A stretch of DNA of 58,231 bases from JAVKLU01 sp031538895 (GTDB lineage: Bacteria; Pseudomonadota; Gammaproteobacteria; Burkholderiales; Burkholderiaceae), in assembly GCA_031538895.1 (NCBI GenBank), contig JAVKLU010000029.1:1-58231 (forward strand), written 5' to 3'. The position numbers and the translations under genes were made by a program. Under the pieces are notes generated by a model that saw only the letters and a list, made by a program, of their open reading frames with translations, was not told the origin of the DNA and did no database searches. The number at the start of each line of letters is the position of its first letter. The first letter of the stretch is position 1. This document shows positions 23,670 to 32,873 of this stretch, piece by piece.

Positions 23670-23937
23670 ATGATGCCCGTTGTAGCCGTAGATAATGCCT
23701 TTTTGATATCACCTAAGCCGCCCAAATTATGAGATCAAGCACGCGAAGTGATTCGCTACAAGCACTACAGTTTGCGCACCGAACGATCTTATTTAGCGTG
23801 GATGAAAAAATTTATTCTGTTCCACGGTAAACGCCACCCCAAAGAAATGGGGGCTTTTGAGGTGGAGCAGTTTTTAAGCCATCTCGCTAAGCCATCCCGC
23901 CAAGGCCCCTGACGTCGCTGTCAGCATCCATACAGTG
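23670..23937 (+). pseudogene. intI: Truncated integron integrase intI
   Basis: From the ATG at 23670 the frame reads ISPKPPKL, a TGA at 23730-23732, then DQAREVIRYKHYSLRTERSY, LAWMKKFILFHGKRHPKEM and GAFEVEQFLSHLA. This is the N-terminal SAM-like, core-binding domain of IntI, which binds attachment sites. After LSHLA the frame breaks; a second frame offers DVAVSIHT, like the next IntI segment, before all similarity ends at about 23937, just before ampG. The whole catalytic domain with the RHRY residues is missing. It diverges from the cassette array, the normal intI orientation. It cannot encode an active recombinase. Confidence 0.88.
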
Positions 23938-23957
23938 TTTTTCAAAATTTTATTTTT

Positions 23958-25514
23958 ATGAATATCTCAGTGTTGCGTTTTGTGATGGTCACCCTGCTGG
24001 GTTTTGCCAGTGGTTTGCCTTTGGCTTTGACGGGACAAGCCATGCAAGCGTGGCTGACTGTGGATGGAATTGATTTGAGCACGATCGGTTTTTTTGCGCT
24101 GGTGGGTTTGCCTTACACGTTTAAATTTTTGTGGGCGCCTTTAATTGATCGTTTTGACATTCCGGGATTTTCGCGCCGTCGCGGTTGGTTGTTGATGATT
24201 CAATTAGCCATGGCGGGTGTTTTGGTATTGTTGTCCTTGACGACACCTAAAGACGCAATGATGATTTTTGCGTTATATGCGGTCATATTGTCGTTTTTGT
24301 CGGCGTCTCAAGACGTGGTGATTGACGCGTATCGCACTGATTTGCTGGCGGCGCCTGAGCGTGGTTTGGGCGCGTCTTTGAGTGTTTTGGGTTATCGCTT
24401 GGCGATGATTTTTTCGGGCGGTATTGCGCTGATTTGGGCAGATCCAATTCAGGGGGGAAAGACCTGGAATGAAATTTATTTCATCATGGCGATGGTGATG
24501 CTGGTGATGAGCTTGGTAACGGTTTTTGCTTTGCCGACATTGCAAACTCACGTTAAACAATTTGAAGGTTCTGCGCGACGTGATATTTTCGGTTTTTTAA
24601 GTATTTTGTTGATTGCAGTACTGGGTTATGTCCTGACAAGTTATGTGTTAAACCCCATGGCGTCTCAAATGACGAGTGCTTGGTTTGATACCACTGGCTT
24701 GACGGCGCTGGCGGCGCAAAAAATATCAACCGCGCATCAACGCTGGAGTAATGTGGCGGGCTTATTGATGGGCTTGAGTCTGACTTTGCCAGTGGCGTGG
24801 TTGGCGATGCGACGTTTGGGATTTTCAACCCTGAATGCGGCGTTGGATGATTATTTGAAGCATCAGCGCGCTTTGTGGTTGTTGCTCTTTATCGTGTTTT
24901 ATAAATTGGGTGATGCCTTTGCGGGTTCTTTGTTGACCCCATTTTTATTAAGCGGTATGGGTTTTGGTCAAGCAGAAGTCGGCGTCGTCAATAAAATTTT
25001 GGGTATTTGGCTCACAATTCTTGGTGCAATCGTGGGTGGTACTTTGATGATGCGTTTGGGTTTGTACCGTGCGTTGTTGTGGTTCGGCATTTTGCAATTG
25101 GTTTCTAACATTGGTTTTTATGTCATTGCGATTTCCAGTAAAGGCGCGTGGGGCAGTATTGTGTTGCCAGCGTTTAATTTGGGAATTGTGCACTTAAAAG
25201 TCGAGACTACAGTTGATATGTTGTTGTTGTCCGCAATCAGCTTTGAAAATATTTCGGGCGGCATGGGCACTGCCGCGTTTGTTGCGTTTTTAATGGCACT
25301 GTGCAATGCGCGCTTTACCGCAACGCAATACGCTTTGTTATCGGCTTTTGCTTCTGTGGGCCGCGTGTGGGTCAGTCCTTTGGCGGGTGTGATAGCAGAG
25401 AGCGCAGGGTGGCCGACCTTCTTTATCAATTCTTTGTTTTTTGGCGCGCCCGGGATAGTGTTGCTGTATTACTTGCGCAATGCCATCGGGCGTTTAGATA
25501 CGCGTCATTCATAA
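23958..25514 (+). CDS. ampG: AmpG-like MFS permease
   Basis: An inner-membrane MFS transporter of 518 residues with about 12-14 hydrophobic segments. LGFASGLPLALTGQAMQAWL at the N terminus is the AmpG hallmark, followed by FKFLWAPLIDRFDIP and SASQDVVIDAYRTDLL. AmpG imports GlcNAc-anhydroMurNAc muropeptides for peptidoglycan recycling. NagZ, NagA and a NagK-like kinase, which act on the imported sugars, are also in this window but in other operons. An extra loop of about 50 residues follows the sixth helix (MASQMTSAWFDTTGLTALAAQ). It starts 20 bp after the intI remnant, so its promoter region may have been altered by that deletion. Confidence 0.8.
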   Translation: MNISVLRFVMVTLLGFASGLPLALTGQAMQAWLTVDGIDLSTIGFFALVGLPYTFKFLWAPLIDRFDIPGFSRRRGWLLMIQLAMAGVLVLLSLTTPKDAMMIFALYAVILSFLSASQDVVIDAYRTDLLAAPERGLGASLSVLGYRLAMIFSGGIALIWADPIQGGKTWNEIYFIMAMVMLVMSLVTVFALPTLQTHVKQFEGSARRDIFGFLSILLIAVLGYVLTSYVLNPMASQMTSAWFDTTGLTALAAQKISTAHQRWSNVAGLLMGLSLTLPVAWLAMRRLGFSTLNAALDDYLKHQRALWLLLFIVFYKLGDAFAGSLLTPFLLSGMGFGQAEVGVVNKILGIWLTILGAIVGGTLMMRLGLYRALLWFGILQLVSNIGFYVIAISSKGAWGSIVLPAFNLGIVHLKVETTVDMLLLSAISFENISGGMGTAAFVAFLMALCNARFTATQYALLSAFASVGRVWVSPLAGVIAESAGWPTFFINSLFFGAPGIVLLYYLRNAIGRLDTRHS

Positions 25515-25535
25515 AGCTCAAATAATTCTCGATAA

Positions 25536-26294
25536 ATGAAGGCTTGGTTTCAAGGACGCAATTTATACCTATCAAAGAACAGTCTCGCACCGTTTTTATC
25601 CTTTCTGTGCGCGTCCTTAATCGCGCATTTTGTAGTGATTTTTTTGTGGCGCGATCAAGTCTTTATGTCGGATCACAAGACTTTACCGCTGCAATTAAAT
25701 GTGCGAGTGAACGAATCAATGGCTTTAGAAAATGTGAACTTGCGAGAGTCAACTCAAGCGCCCTCATCTGGCGCCTTGTCTGGCGTTACAACTACGCTGC
25801 TGGAAAAAAAAATTGAATCGACATTAGATTCTGATCCGCGTTTGATGAATACGACCGCCGCATCGCTTTTGACTTCATCGCAGGCAGATGCCATTCCAAC
25901 AACAATCAAAAGCAAAGTGCTTAATTCGGTTTCAAATGAAACTTTGCCAACAAATGAACTCGTGTCTTTGGATAAAAATACGCAGAGGGCGGCATCTATT
26001 GATAAAACGCTCATTGGAAAAGATTTAATGACGCGTTGCCCGATTCATCCTGCGCCGACTTATTCGATCAGTGCGCGCCGCATGGGTGAAGCGGGTGTGG
26101 TGGTATTGCGTTTTGTCGTTGAGGCCAGTGGACGTATCAGCGCGGCGACAGTGCAACAGTCGAGCAGTAGCGCGCGTTTGGATGCTAGTGCGCTTCAGTC
26201 TTTGCAAAATTGGCGTTGTACGCCGCGAACCAGTGACGGCGTTGAAGTCAGTCATAGCGCAGTACAAAAGGTCAGTTTTTCTTTAGAGGAATAA
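25536..26294 (+). CDS. TonB-family protein
   Basis: A 252-residue protein with one N-terminal membrane helix (FLSFLCASLIAHFVVIFLW), a long Ser/Thr-rich periplasmic stretch, and a C-terminal TonB-type domain (CPIHPAPTYSISARRMGEAGVVVLRFVVEASGRI then SARLDASALQSLQNWRC). The proline-rich spacer of classical TonB is absent, and ExbB/ExbD are not adjacent. It may energise outer-membrane receptors or serve as an orphan TonB-like periplasmic protein. It follows ampG by 21 bp and precedes the M48 protease by four bases, suggesting one transcript. Confidence 0.75.
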   Translation: MKAWFQGRNLYLSKNSLAPFLSFLCASLIAHFVVIFLWRDQVFMSDHKTLPLQLNVRVNESMALENVNLRESTQAPSSGALSGVTTTLLEKKIESTLDSDPRLMNTTAASLLTSSQADAIPTTIKSKVLNSVSNETLPTNELVSLDKNTQRAASIDKTLIGKDLMTRCPIHPAPTYSISARRMGEAGVVVLRFVVEASGRISAATVQQSSSSARLDASALQSLQNWRCTPRTSDGVEVSHSAVQKVSFSLEE

Positions 26295-26298
26295 AGGC

Positions 26299-27249
26299 AT
26301 GAAGTGTGATTTTTGGCGCATTGATCAACGTATCGATCTAGGCATTAGCGCACCCAAAGTAATGAAGGCATTGATTGTTCAAATTTTATGCGCGCTGGTC
26401 TTGATCAGCTTTGCCCATTTAGCGCGCGCGGCCAAAGATGCTAGTGCCGTTAATGCCGCCGTTAATGCCACAGTTAATGCTGGTGAGGGCGTTGAAGTTG
26501 GGCGTCAATCAGTGTTGCGGCATTTAGCACCCGCCAAGGAAATGGAGGCAATGGCAGCACGTCAATATGATCAACTGCAAAAACAAGCGCAGGCTAAAGG
26601 CCTTTTGCGTCCCATCGAAGCGGTAGAAACCCAGCGTCTAATGAAGATCGCGCGACGTTTATTTCCCTTTGTCGTGCGCTGGAATGCCAAGGCACCTAAT
26701 TGGACCTGGCAATTAAGTTTGATTCAAAGCGATCAAGTCAACGCTTTTTGTTTGCCTGGCGGCAAGATCGTTTTTTATACGGGCATCATCGAAAAACTGA
26801 AATTAAGTGATGATGAAATTGCTATCGTAATGGCACATGAAATGGCGCATGTCTTGCGTGAGCACGGACGTGAACGAGTCGGGACGCAAATCTTGATTCA
26901 AGGTTTGGGCATGGTAGGCGCGGCCTTGGGATTGGGTGATAAAGCGTATGGCCTTGCGGGTTTGGCAGGTCGGGCGATTGGTTCGGGCGCCATTTTGGCG
27001 TTTTCGCGCAGCGATGAAAGTGAAGCTGATTTAATCGGTTTGGAATTAGCAGCACGCGCCGGTTACAAACCCAATGCAGGAATTTCTTTGTGGCAAAAAA
27101 TGACGGCGATCAATAAAAAATCGTCGCCGCAATTTTTATCGACGCATCCGGCGAACAAAACGCGCATCGCTGATATTGAACGCAATTTGCCCCAGGTCTT
27201 ACCTTTTTACGAACGCGCGCGTTCAAGCGAATCTGATCGCGCGCCATAA
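26299..27249 (+). CDS. M48-family metallopeptidase
   Basis: A periplasmic or membrane-associated zinc protease of the M48 (BepA/LoiP/HtpX) superfamily. The zinc motif HExxH is in MAHEMAHVLREHGRE and the third ligand glutamate in SRSDESEADLIGLELAARAGY. STHPANKTRI near the end is typical of the family. A hydrophobic signal segment VQILCALVLISFAHLARA lies after a 22-residue hydrophilic start. AGGAATAAAGGC precedes the ATG at 26299, supporting it; ATG 26362 is an alternative. Directly behind the signal is the repeat AVNAAVNATVNAG. No TPR domain follows, unlike BepA. Confidence 0.85.
   Translation: MKCDFWRIDQRIDLGISAPKVMKALIVQILCALVLISFAHLARAAKDASAVNAAVNATVNAGEGVEVGRQSVLRHLAPAKEMEAMAARQYDQLQKQAQAKGLLRPIEAVETQRLMKIARRLFPFVVRWNAKAPNWTWQLSLIQSDQVNAFCLPGGKIVFYTGIIEKLKLSDDEIAIVMAHEMAHVLREHGRERVGTQILIQGLGMVGAALGLGDKAYGLAGLAGRAIGSGAILAFSRSDESEADLIGLELAARAGYKPNAGISLWQKMTAINKKSSPQFLSTHPANKTRIADIERNLPQVLPFYERARSSESDRAP
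26449..26484 (+). repeat. 12-bp tandem triplication in the M48 gene
   Basis: Units GTTAATGCCGCC, GTTAATGCCACA and GTTAATGCTGGT in frame give VNAA-VNAT-VNAG just after the signal peptide. Confidence 0.85.
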
Positions 27250-27357
27250 CAATTATTAAGACTGTTCTGAATAATTCTTATACGGTGTTTGTTGTCGTCC
27301 ACCAACCCAAGATCAAGAATGACTTGGCGCACGACAAAATAGAACTCTTTCCAAAAA

Positions 27358-28677
27358 TTACGCGCTTTGGATTGCCGTGCGAAGCGTCTCAATTAAACGA
27401 TCGACTTCGCTAGGCGTCATGATAAAGGCAGGGGCTAGTTGAATCGTGTCGCCGCCATAACGGACATAGACACCTTGTTCCCAACAACGCATCGCAATTT
27501 CGTAAGGTCGACGGGCCGGTTCATTAGGATAAGGCGCAATCGTGATTCCTGCGGCTAAACCTAAGTTACGAATGTCGGTAATGTGCGGCAAACCGCGCAA
27601 ACTATGAACGGCGTTTTCAAAATGCGGTGCAAGCGCTGCTGAACGTGCCATTACATCGCTATTTTTGAGCAAAGACAAGGTCGCATTGCCTGCCGCGCAG
27701 GCAATTGGATGTGCCGAGTAGGTGTAGCCATGAGGGAATTCAACCATGTAATCAGGCGTATCCACACTCATAAAAAAATCGTAAATTTCTTGTTTGACGA
27801 CTACACCACCCATAGGCTGCATGCCGTTGGTGACTTGTTTGGCGAAGGTCAGCATATCAGGCGTGACGTCAAAAAACGCCGCGCCAGTGCTCGTACCCAA
27901 GCGACCAAAGGCCGTAATGACCTCATCAAAAATTAACAAAATATTGTGTTGCGTACAAATTTCGCGTAAGCGTTTGAGATAACCTTTGGGAGGAACCACT
28001 ACGCCACCGGAACCCGACATCGGCTCGACAATCACCGCCGCAATATTCGATGCGTCGTGCAGTGTAATCAGATTGAGCAATTCGTCCGCAAGTTCGACGC
28101 CGTTTTCTGGCAAGCCGCGCGAAAAAGCGTTATTTTTTAATTGGGTGTGCGGCAAATGATCAACTTCAATTCCTTGACCAAATAATTTTCGATTACCGCC
28201 TATACCGCCCACCGAGGCACCGCCAAAATTGACGCCGTGATATCCTTTTTCACGTCCAATAAAACGGGTTTTGCTGCCCTGGCCTTTGGCGCGCCAATAG
28301 GCACGGGCCATCTTGAGTGCTGTGTCTGCCGCGTCCGAACCCGAGTTAGTAAAAAATACTCGGTTAAGTCCTTCGGGCATAAATTCGCTAATGCGATTGG
28401 CCAGTTCAAACGCACCTGGATGACCGAATTGAAAGGCTGGCGCGTAGTCGAGCGTCGCCGCTTGCTGTTGAATTGCGCTGACGACTTCAGGCGGACAATG
28501 GCCTAAACCACAAGTCCATAGTCCGGCTAAACCATCCAAAATTTGACGCCCTTGCTGGTCAGTGTAATAACAACCTTTTGCCGCGACCAAGATGCGCGGA
28601 TCGTTTTTAAATTGGCGATTGCCCGTATAAGGCATCCAGTATGTAGATAAGTCAGATAAGCTGGTGTTTGCAGTCAT
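27358..28677 (-). CDS. Class III omega-aminotransferase (beta-alanine--pyruvate type)
   Basis: A PLP enzyme of 439 residues. WMPYTGNRQFKNDPR at the N terminus and LAGLWTCGLGHCPPEV are typical of omega-amino acid--pyruvate transaminases. FTNSGSDAADTALKMARAYW binds the PLP phosphate, IFDEVITAFGRLG holds the cofactor aspartate, and the Schiff-base lysine is in TFAKQVTNGMQPMGG. It would move an amino group from beta-alanine or another omega-amino compound to pyruvate. The exact substrate cannot be read from sequence. It stands alone, convergent with the M48 gene. Confidence 0.85.
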   Translation of the reverse strand: MTANTSLSDLSTYWMPYTGNRQFKNDPRILVAAKGCYYTDQQGRQILDGLAGLWTCGLGHCPPEVVSAIQQQAATLDYAPAFQFGHPGAFELANRISEFMPEGLNRVFFTNSGSDAADTALKMARAYWRAKGQGSKTRFIGREKGYHGVNFGGASVGGIGGNRKLFGQGIEVDHLPHTQLKNNAFSRGLPENGVELADELLNLITLHDASNIAAVIVEPMSGSGGVVVPPKGYLKRLREICTQHNILLIFDEVITAFGRLGTSTGAAFFDVTPDMLTFAKQVTNGMQPMGGVVVKQEIYDFFMSVDTPDYMVEFPHGYTYSAHPIACAAGNATLSLLKNSDVMARSAALAPHFENAVHSLRGLPHITDIRNLGLAAGITIAPYPNEPARRPYEIAMRCWEQGVYVRYGGDTIQLAPAFIMTPSEVDRLIETLRTAIQSA

Positions 28678-28794
28678 TTTGGTCTCCTCTTTATATTATT
28701 GTGATAGTTTGTTTCAACTCGCCCAAGATTATCCTGCGTTCGTAATTGTGTCGTCAAGTTTGTTGCGGTGCGAGTGTGCCCTGAGTCCCCATGA

Positions 28795-29583
28795 TTACAA
28801 ACTGCGGTGCAAAATCACTTCTAAAATAAAACGTGAACCGGCGTAGCCCAAAAACAAGAACGCAAAACCAATTACGGTGCCGTAACATAAAATTTTGCCA
28901 CGCCAGGCGCTGTGCAAAGCGCCTAAAAGCAAGCTGCCAAACCATAACCAGGCGATTAGCATAAAAAGATTTTTGTGTGTCAACCAATGCACCCAACCCG
29001 TTTCAATTTGGATGATGATTCCGCTGATGATTCCGGCGGATAGTAAAAAAAAACCCAAAATAATGGTGTGGTGCAAGAGTTTTTCAAACACTAATAGTGG
29101 CGGCAAGCGGCTAATCAGATTTTGCAAATGGTGATGATGCATGTGGCGTAAACCATATTCTTGTAACAAAATAAAAATCGCGTGTACGCTGGCCAAAATA
29201 AAAACAGTAAAAATCGCAATTCCTAAAAACCAATGCAGCCAAAAACCACTGATTTGCGTATTGATGACAAAGCCATTAAAAAATAAAGGCAGAACGCAGG
29301 TCAATGCCGCCAATGGAAAATACAAAAGACTGAGGTTTTCAATCGGATAGCGTCGCGCTTCAATCGTAAAAATTATTACACTAAAACATAGGGCGAGCGA
29401 TAACATTTGACCAAATCCGACTCGTATTAAAGGCAACTCGCCCAGCGTGTCCCAGCCGATTAAAGTGCCATGTAAAGCGATGACGATCAGCCATAAAGAA
29501 CGCCGTGCGCGCAGTGGGGCGCTGACGCTTAAACCCAGATATAGCAAGACACAACAGGCATAGCCTAAAATTAGTACAGTCAT
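28795..29583 (-). CDS. Cytochrome c assembly (CcsA/YpjD-like) membrane protein
   Basis: An eight-helix inner-membrane protein. HWFLGIAIFTVFILASVHAIF and GWVHWLTHKNLFMLIAWLWF carry the histidines and the Trp-rich region of the CcsA/ResC/HemX superfamily. In beta- and gammaproteobacteria this YpjD-type gene usually neighbours ffh, as here where it is divergent from it. ATG 29583 follows GGAGA and is preferred to the TTG at 29598. A role in haem handling is suggested by the family but unproven. Confidence 0.82.
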   Translation of the reverse strand: MTVLILGYACCVLLYLGLSVSAPLRARRSLWLIVIALHGTLIGWDTLGELPLIRVGFGQMLSLALCFSVIIFTIEARRYPIENLSLLYFPLAALTCVLPLFFNGFVINTQISGFWLHWFLGIAIFTVFILASVHAIFILLQEYGLRHMHHHHLQNLISRLPPLLVFEKLLHHTIILGFFLLSAGIISGIIIQIETGWVHWLTHKNLFMLIAWLWFGSLLLGALHSAWRGKILCYGTVIGFAFLFLGYAGSRFILEVILHRSL

Positions 29584-29689
29584 CAATTGGTTCTCCAAGT
29601 TGTTTGGGCGACAGGTCCGTGGATGTCGATAACGGTTTTGCTCAAATCTGATTCTGATTCTTTGTAATTATTCATCAATATACGTCACT

Positions 29690-31048
29690 ATGCTCTCTAA
29701 TCTTACTGAACGTCTTGCCAGCGTTGTCAAAACTTTGCGCGGACAAGCACGCATTACCGAAGCCAACAGTGCTGAAATGTTGCGTGAAATTCGCATCGCG
29801 TTGTTAGAGGCCGACGTTGGCGTCGCGGTGATTAAAGATTTTCTCGCACGTGTCAAAGAAGAAGCCAGCGGTCAAGCCGTATTGGATTCTTTAACGCCAG
29901 GGCAGATGTTGGTCGGGATTGTGCATCGTGAATTAGCGCGCCTGATGGGCAATGATCAGCCTGCGGAACAACGAAGCTTGAATTTAGCGGTCAAACCGCC
30001 GGCGATTATTTTGATGGCTGGTTTGCAAGGCGCGGGTAAAACCACAACGACTGGTAAATTGGCCCGTTATTTAAAAGCGCAAAAAAAGAAAGTGTTGTTA
30101 GTCTCAGTCGACGTTTATCGTCCTGCGGCAATTGCACAGTTAACGCGTCTGGCCGAACAAGTCGGTGTCGATATGTTGCCCGTCAGTGATGAGCGCAATC
30201 CACTGATTTTGGCGCAACAGGCCTTGGACTATGCGCGGGTGCATTTTCACGATGTTATTTTGATTGATAGCGCGGGGCGTTTGGCAATTGATGAGGCCAT
30301 GATGGCGGAAATCAAAGCGATTAGTGATTTGGTACAACCGACCGATACCTTGTTTGTATTGGACGCAATGATGGGCCAGGACGCGGTGAATACGGCGCGC
30401 GCCTTTCATCAGACTTTGCAATTAAGCGGGGTCGTGGTGACCAAAATGGACAGTGATGCGCGCGGTGGGGCGGCGCTATCAGCCTATGGCACGATTGGAT
30501 GTCCGATTAAATTTGTCGGCGTGTCCGAAAAAATGGATGGCTTGCAAGCGTTTGACCCAGATCGTATGGCGCGTCGGATTTTGGGCATGGGCGATATGCT
30601 GGCTCTGTTTGAAGAGGTTCAACAAAACGTCGATATCGCCTCGGCACAAAAGTTGACCGAGAAACTGAAAAGCGGTAAAGGTTTTGATTTGAGTGATTTT
30701 CGAACACAATTGGCACAAATGGATGGCGGCATGAGTAAGCTATTAGACAAACTTCCCGCCGCGATGCAAAAAGCCGCACAAGGGGCCAATGCCAAACAGT
30801 TGGCTGATGCAGAGAAAAGTATTCCACGGATGCGTGGGATTATTGATGCGATGACACCGCAAGAGCGTCAAAAACCTGATCTGATTAAAGCCAGTCGCAA
30901 ACGCCGCATTGCTTCGGGAGCGGGAGTTCAAGTACAAGAGGTCAATAAAATGCTGACGCAGTTTGACTCAATGCAAAGTATGATGAAGAAAATGAAAGGT
31001 GCGGGTATGATGCGGCAGCTCAAATCGATGATGGGCAAAGGGTTTTAA
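29690..31048 (+). CDS. ffh: Signal recognition particle protein Ffh
   Basis: The SRP GTPase that targets nascent membrane proteins. The N domain is followed by the G domain with GLQGAGKTTTTGKLA, VSVDVYRPAAIAQL, DSAGR and TKMDSDARGGAALS. The M domain ends in the methionine-rich SMMKKMKGAGMMRQLKSMMG that binds 4.5S RNA and signal sequences. The length of 452 residues is normal. The 4.5S RNA gene was not recognised in the window. Confidence 0.97.
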   Translation: MLSNLTERLASVVKTLRGQARITEANSAEMLREIRIALLEADVGVAVIKDFLARVKEEASGQAVLDSLTPGQMLVGIVHRELARLMGNDQPAEQRSLNLAVKPPAIILMAGLQGAGKTTTTGKLARYLKAQKKKVLLVSVDVYRPAAIAQLTRLAEQVGVDMLPVSDERNPLILAQQALDYARVHFHDVILIDSAGRLAIDEAMMAEIKAISDLVQPTDTLFVLDAMMGQDAVNTARAFHQTLQLSGVVVTKMDSDARGGAALSAYGTIGCPIKFVGVSEKMDGLQAFDPDRMARRILGMGDMLALFEEVQQNVDIASAQKLTEKLKSGKGFDLSDFRTQLAQMDGGMSKLLDKLPAAMQKAAQGANAKQLADAEKSIPRMRGIIDAMTPQERQKPDLIKASRKRRIASGAGVQVQEVNKMLTQFDSMQSMMKKMKGAGMMRQLKSMMGKGF

Positions 31049-31342
31049 AATCGCTCTAAATAATTGGCAGGAGTATTTTTATAGTGCGTCAATACAGTGT
31101 ACTAAGTTAGTCGAAACATTGGTTTGGCACGCCACAAAAGTGGTGTACGTGTGTTGAGTGTGTGTTGGACCTCGTCTATGAGTAGAATCCGGTTGCGTTA
31201 CATATGTGGTTGGACCAGACATGAGAATTGCAACTCTGCTGCATATCTATGAATGGTGATGGCATCGCATGTTGATGTACAGTGTTCACATCAACGTTTT
31301 TTAGAGGGGCACGCCCCAATTTTGATTTTTTAAGGAGAAAAC

Positions 31343-31606
31343 ATGGCAACAACTAGTAAACCTAATGCGGCATTCATGAAACCGCTGACCCCTTCAAGCG
31401 CTTTAGCCGCGATTGTCGGTACAGCTCCATTGCCGCGCACTGAAGTTGTTAAAAAAATGTGGGAATACATCAAAGCAAACAATCTGCAAGAGCCTACCAA
31501 CAAACGCATGATTAACGCTGACGCCAAATTAAAACCGGTGTTTGATAACAAATCACAAGTGTCAATGTTTGAAATGACAAAATTGATTTCAGCTCACCTG
31601 AAATAA
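31343..31606 (+). CDS. SWIB/MDM2-domain protein
   Basis: An 87-residue protein that is almost entirely a SWIB domain: FMKPLTPSSALAAIVG, LPRTEVVKKMWEYIKANNLQ, then NADAKLKPVFDNKSQVSMFEMTKLISAHL. SWIB domains are common in eukaryotic chromatin factors and chlamydiae, and small versions occur in many Burkholderiales. AAGGAG precedes the ATG strongly, suggesting high expression. The 294 bases upstream, after ffh, hold no gene; a short GGGGCACGCCCC stem lies about 28 bases before the start. Function in betaproteobacteria is not established. Confidence 0.85.
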   Translation: MATTSKPNAAFMKPLTPSSALAAIVGTAPLPRTEVVKKMWEYIKANNLQEPTNKRMINADAKLKPVFDNKSQVSMFEMTKLISAHLK

Positions 31607-31964
31607 GGCGATAAAGGGGGTGTTTTTGGATTGATTTGAACCGGTTTATATGAGTCAATTCAACGCCATCCCCTTAATGATGTCCTCGGATAGTCGATAT
31701 AGCCGATTCCTAAACCTCATCAGTTTTTAGTATGAGTTTTTAGTCATTACTGCGCTAATGACCGAACTTCAGAATACAAGCTCGATCGTATACAGTGCAG
31801 GTAACACAGCGCAGACAATATAAATAAAGTCGCGCAGATCACAATTCCGCAAGCTTTGGTGTATGAATACAGTGTCAAAACGCGGACTCCATGACTCCAG
31901 TTTTTAACAATGAATAATGCGATGTCATTGTGCGCCTATCAATAACCCAACTGAGTAAATTTTT
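31607..31964. other. Gene-free region between the SWIB gene and galU
   Basis: No coding frame or RNA gene is seen. An inverted repeat AAGGGGGTG (31614-31622) and CATCCCCTT (31667-31675) just after the SWIB stop could end transcription, but its loop is long and there is no T-run. The rest presumably holds the galU promoter; no clear -35/-10 pair was identified. Confidence 0.4.
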
Positions 31965-32849
31965 ATGACGTCCCCTTCGAATTCTCGACCGGTTCTTAAA
32001 AAAGCGGTTTTTCCGGTTGCGGGTTTAGGTACGCGTTTTTTACCGGCCACTAAAGCTAATCCTAAGGAAATGTTGCCTGTGGTAGATAAACCTTTAATCC
32101 AATACGCGGTTGAAGAAGCGGTGGCAGCGGGATTTAGCGAAATGATTTTTGTCACGGGGCGCAATAAGCGCGCGATTGAAGATCATTTTGACAAAGCCTA
32201 CGAGTTAGAAATGGAGCTTCAGAGCAATAACAAAACTAAGTTACTCCAAATTTTGCGCGACAGCACGCCGGCGCATGTCAGTTACGCTTATGTGCGGCAA
32301 GGACAGTCCTTGGGTTTGGGCCACGCGGTTTTAAGCGCAGCACCCTTGGTGAATGATGAACCTTTCGCGGTGATTTTGGCTGACGATTTAATTGTTCCCG
32401 GTGCCTTGACTGATATGGTCAAGGCTTACCACGAGGGTTGGGATAGTGTGCTATCCGTTATGCCAGTGCTGCAACACGAAGTGATTCAGTACGGGATAGT
32501 GCAAACCGATTCCGATGGGCGCGTGCGCGATATGGTCGAAAAACCCGCACCAGAAAAAGCACCATCGAATTTAGCGGTGGTGGGACGTTATATTTTGCCG
32601 GCGAGTATTTTTGAATTATTGCGACACACGCCGCCAGGATATGGGCAAGAAATTCAATTGACCGATGCGATTTGTCGATTGGCCAGGGATGGTCGAGTGT
32701 TGGCGCAAAAATGCGTTGGTGAACGTTTTGATTGTGGGTCAAAATTAGGTTATTTAAAAGCCAATATCGCTTTGGGTTTGCAACATGAGGAGCTATACGA
32801 TTCTTTACGGGCTTATTTACAAACACTGATTCAAGCTTCGATTCGATAA
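31965..32849 (+). CDS. galU: UTP--glucose-1-phosphate uridylyltransferase
   Basis: GalU makes UDP-glucose for LPS and other surface glycans. The nucleotidyltransferase signature VFPVAGLGTRFLPATKANPK is followed by EMLPVVDKPLIQYAVEEA. VILADDLIV binds the metal and ERFDCGSKLGYLKANI is the conserved C-terminal motif. The 294-residue length is typical. It is followed by a hydrolase gene 24 bp on. Confidence 0.95.
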   Translation: MTSPSNSRPVLKKAVFPVAGLGTRFLPATKANPKEMLPVVDKPLIQYAVEEAVAAGFSEMIFVTGRNKRAIEDHFDKAYELEMELQSNNKTKLLQILRDSTPAHVSYAYVRQGQSLGLGHAVLSAAPLVNDEPFAVILADDLIVPGALTDMVKAYHEGWDSVLSVMPVLQHEVIQYGIVQTDSDGRVRDMVEKPAPEKAPSNLAVVGRYILPASIFELLRHTPPGYGQEIQLTDAICRLARDGRVLAQKCVGERFDCGSKLGYLKANIALGLQHEELYDSLRAYLQTLIQASIR

Positions 32850-32873
32850 TTCTGATCCCGTTTTTTAATTACA

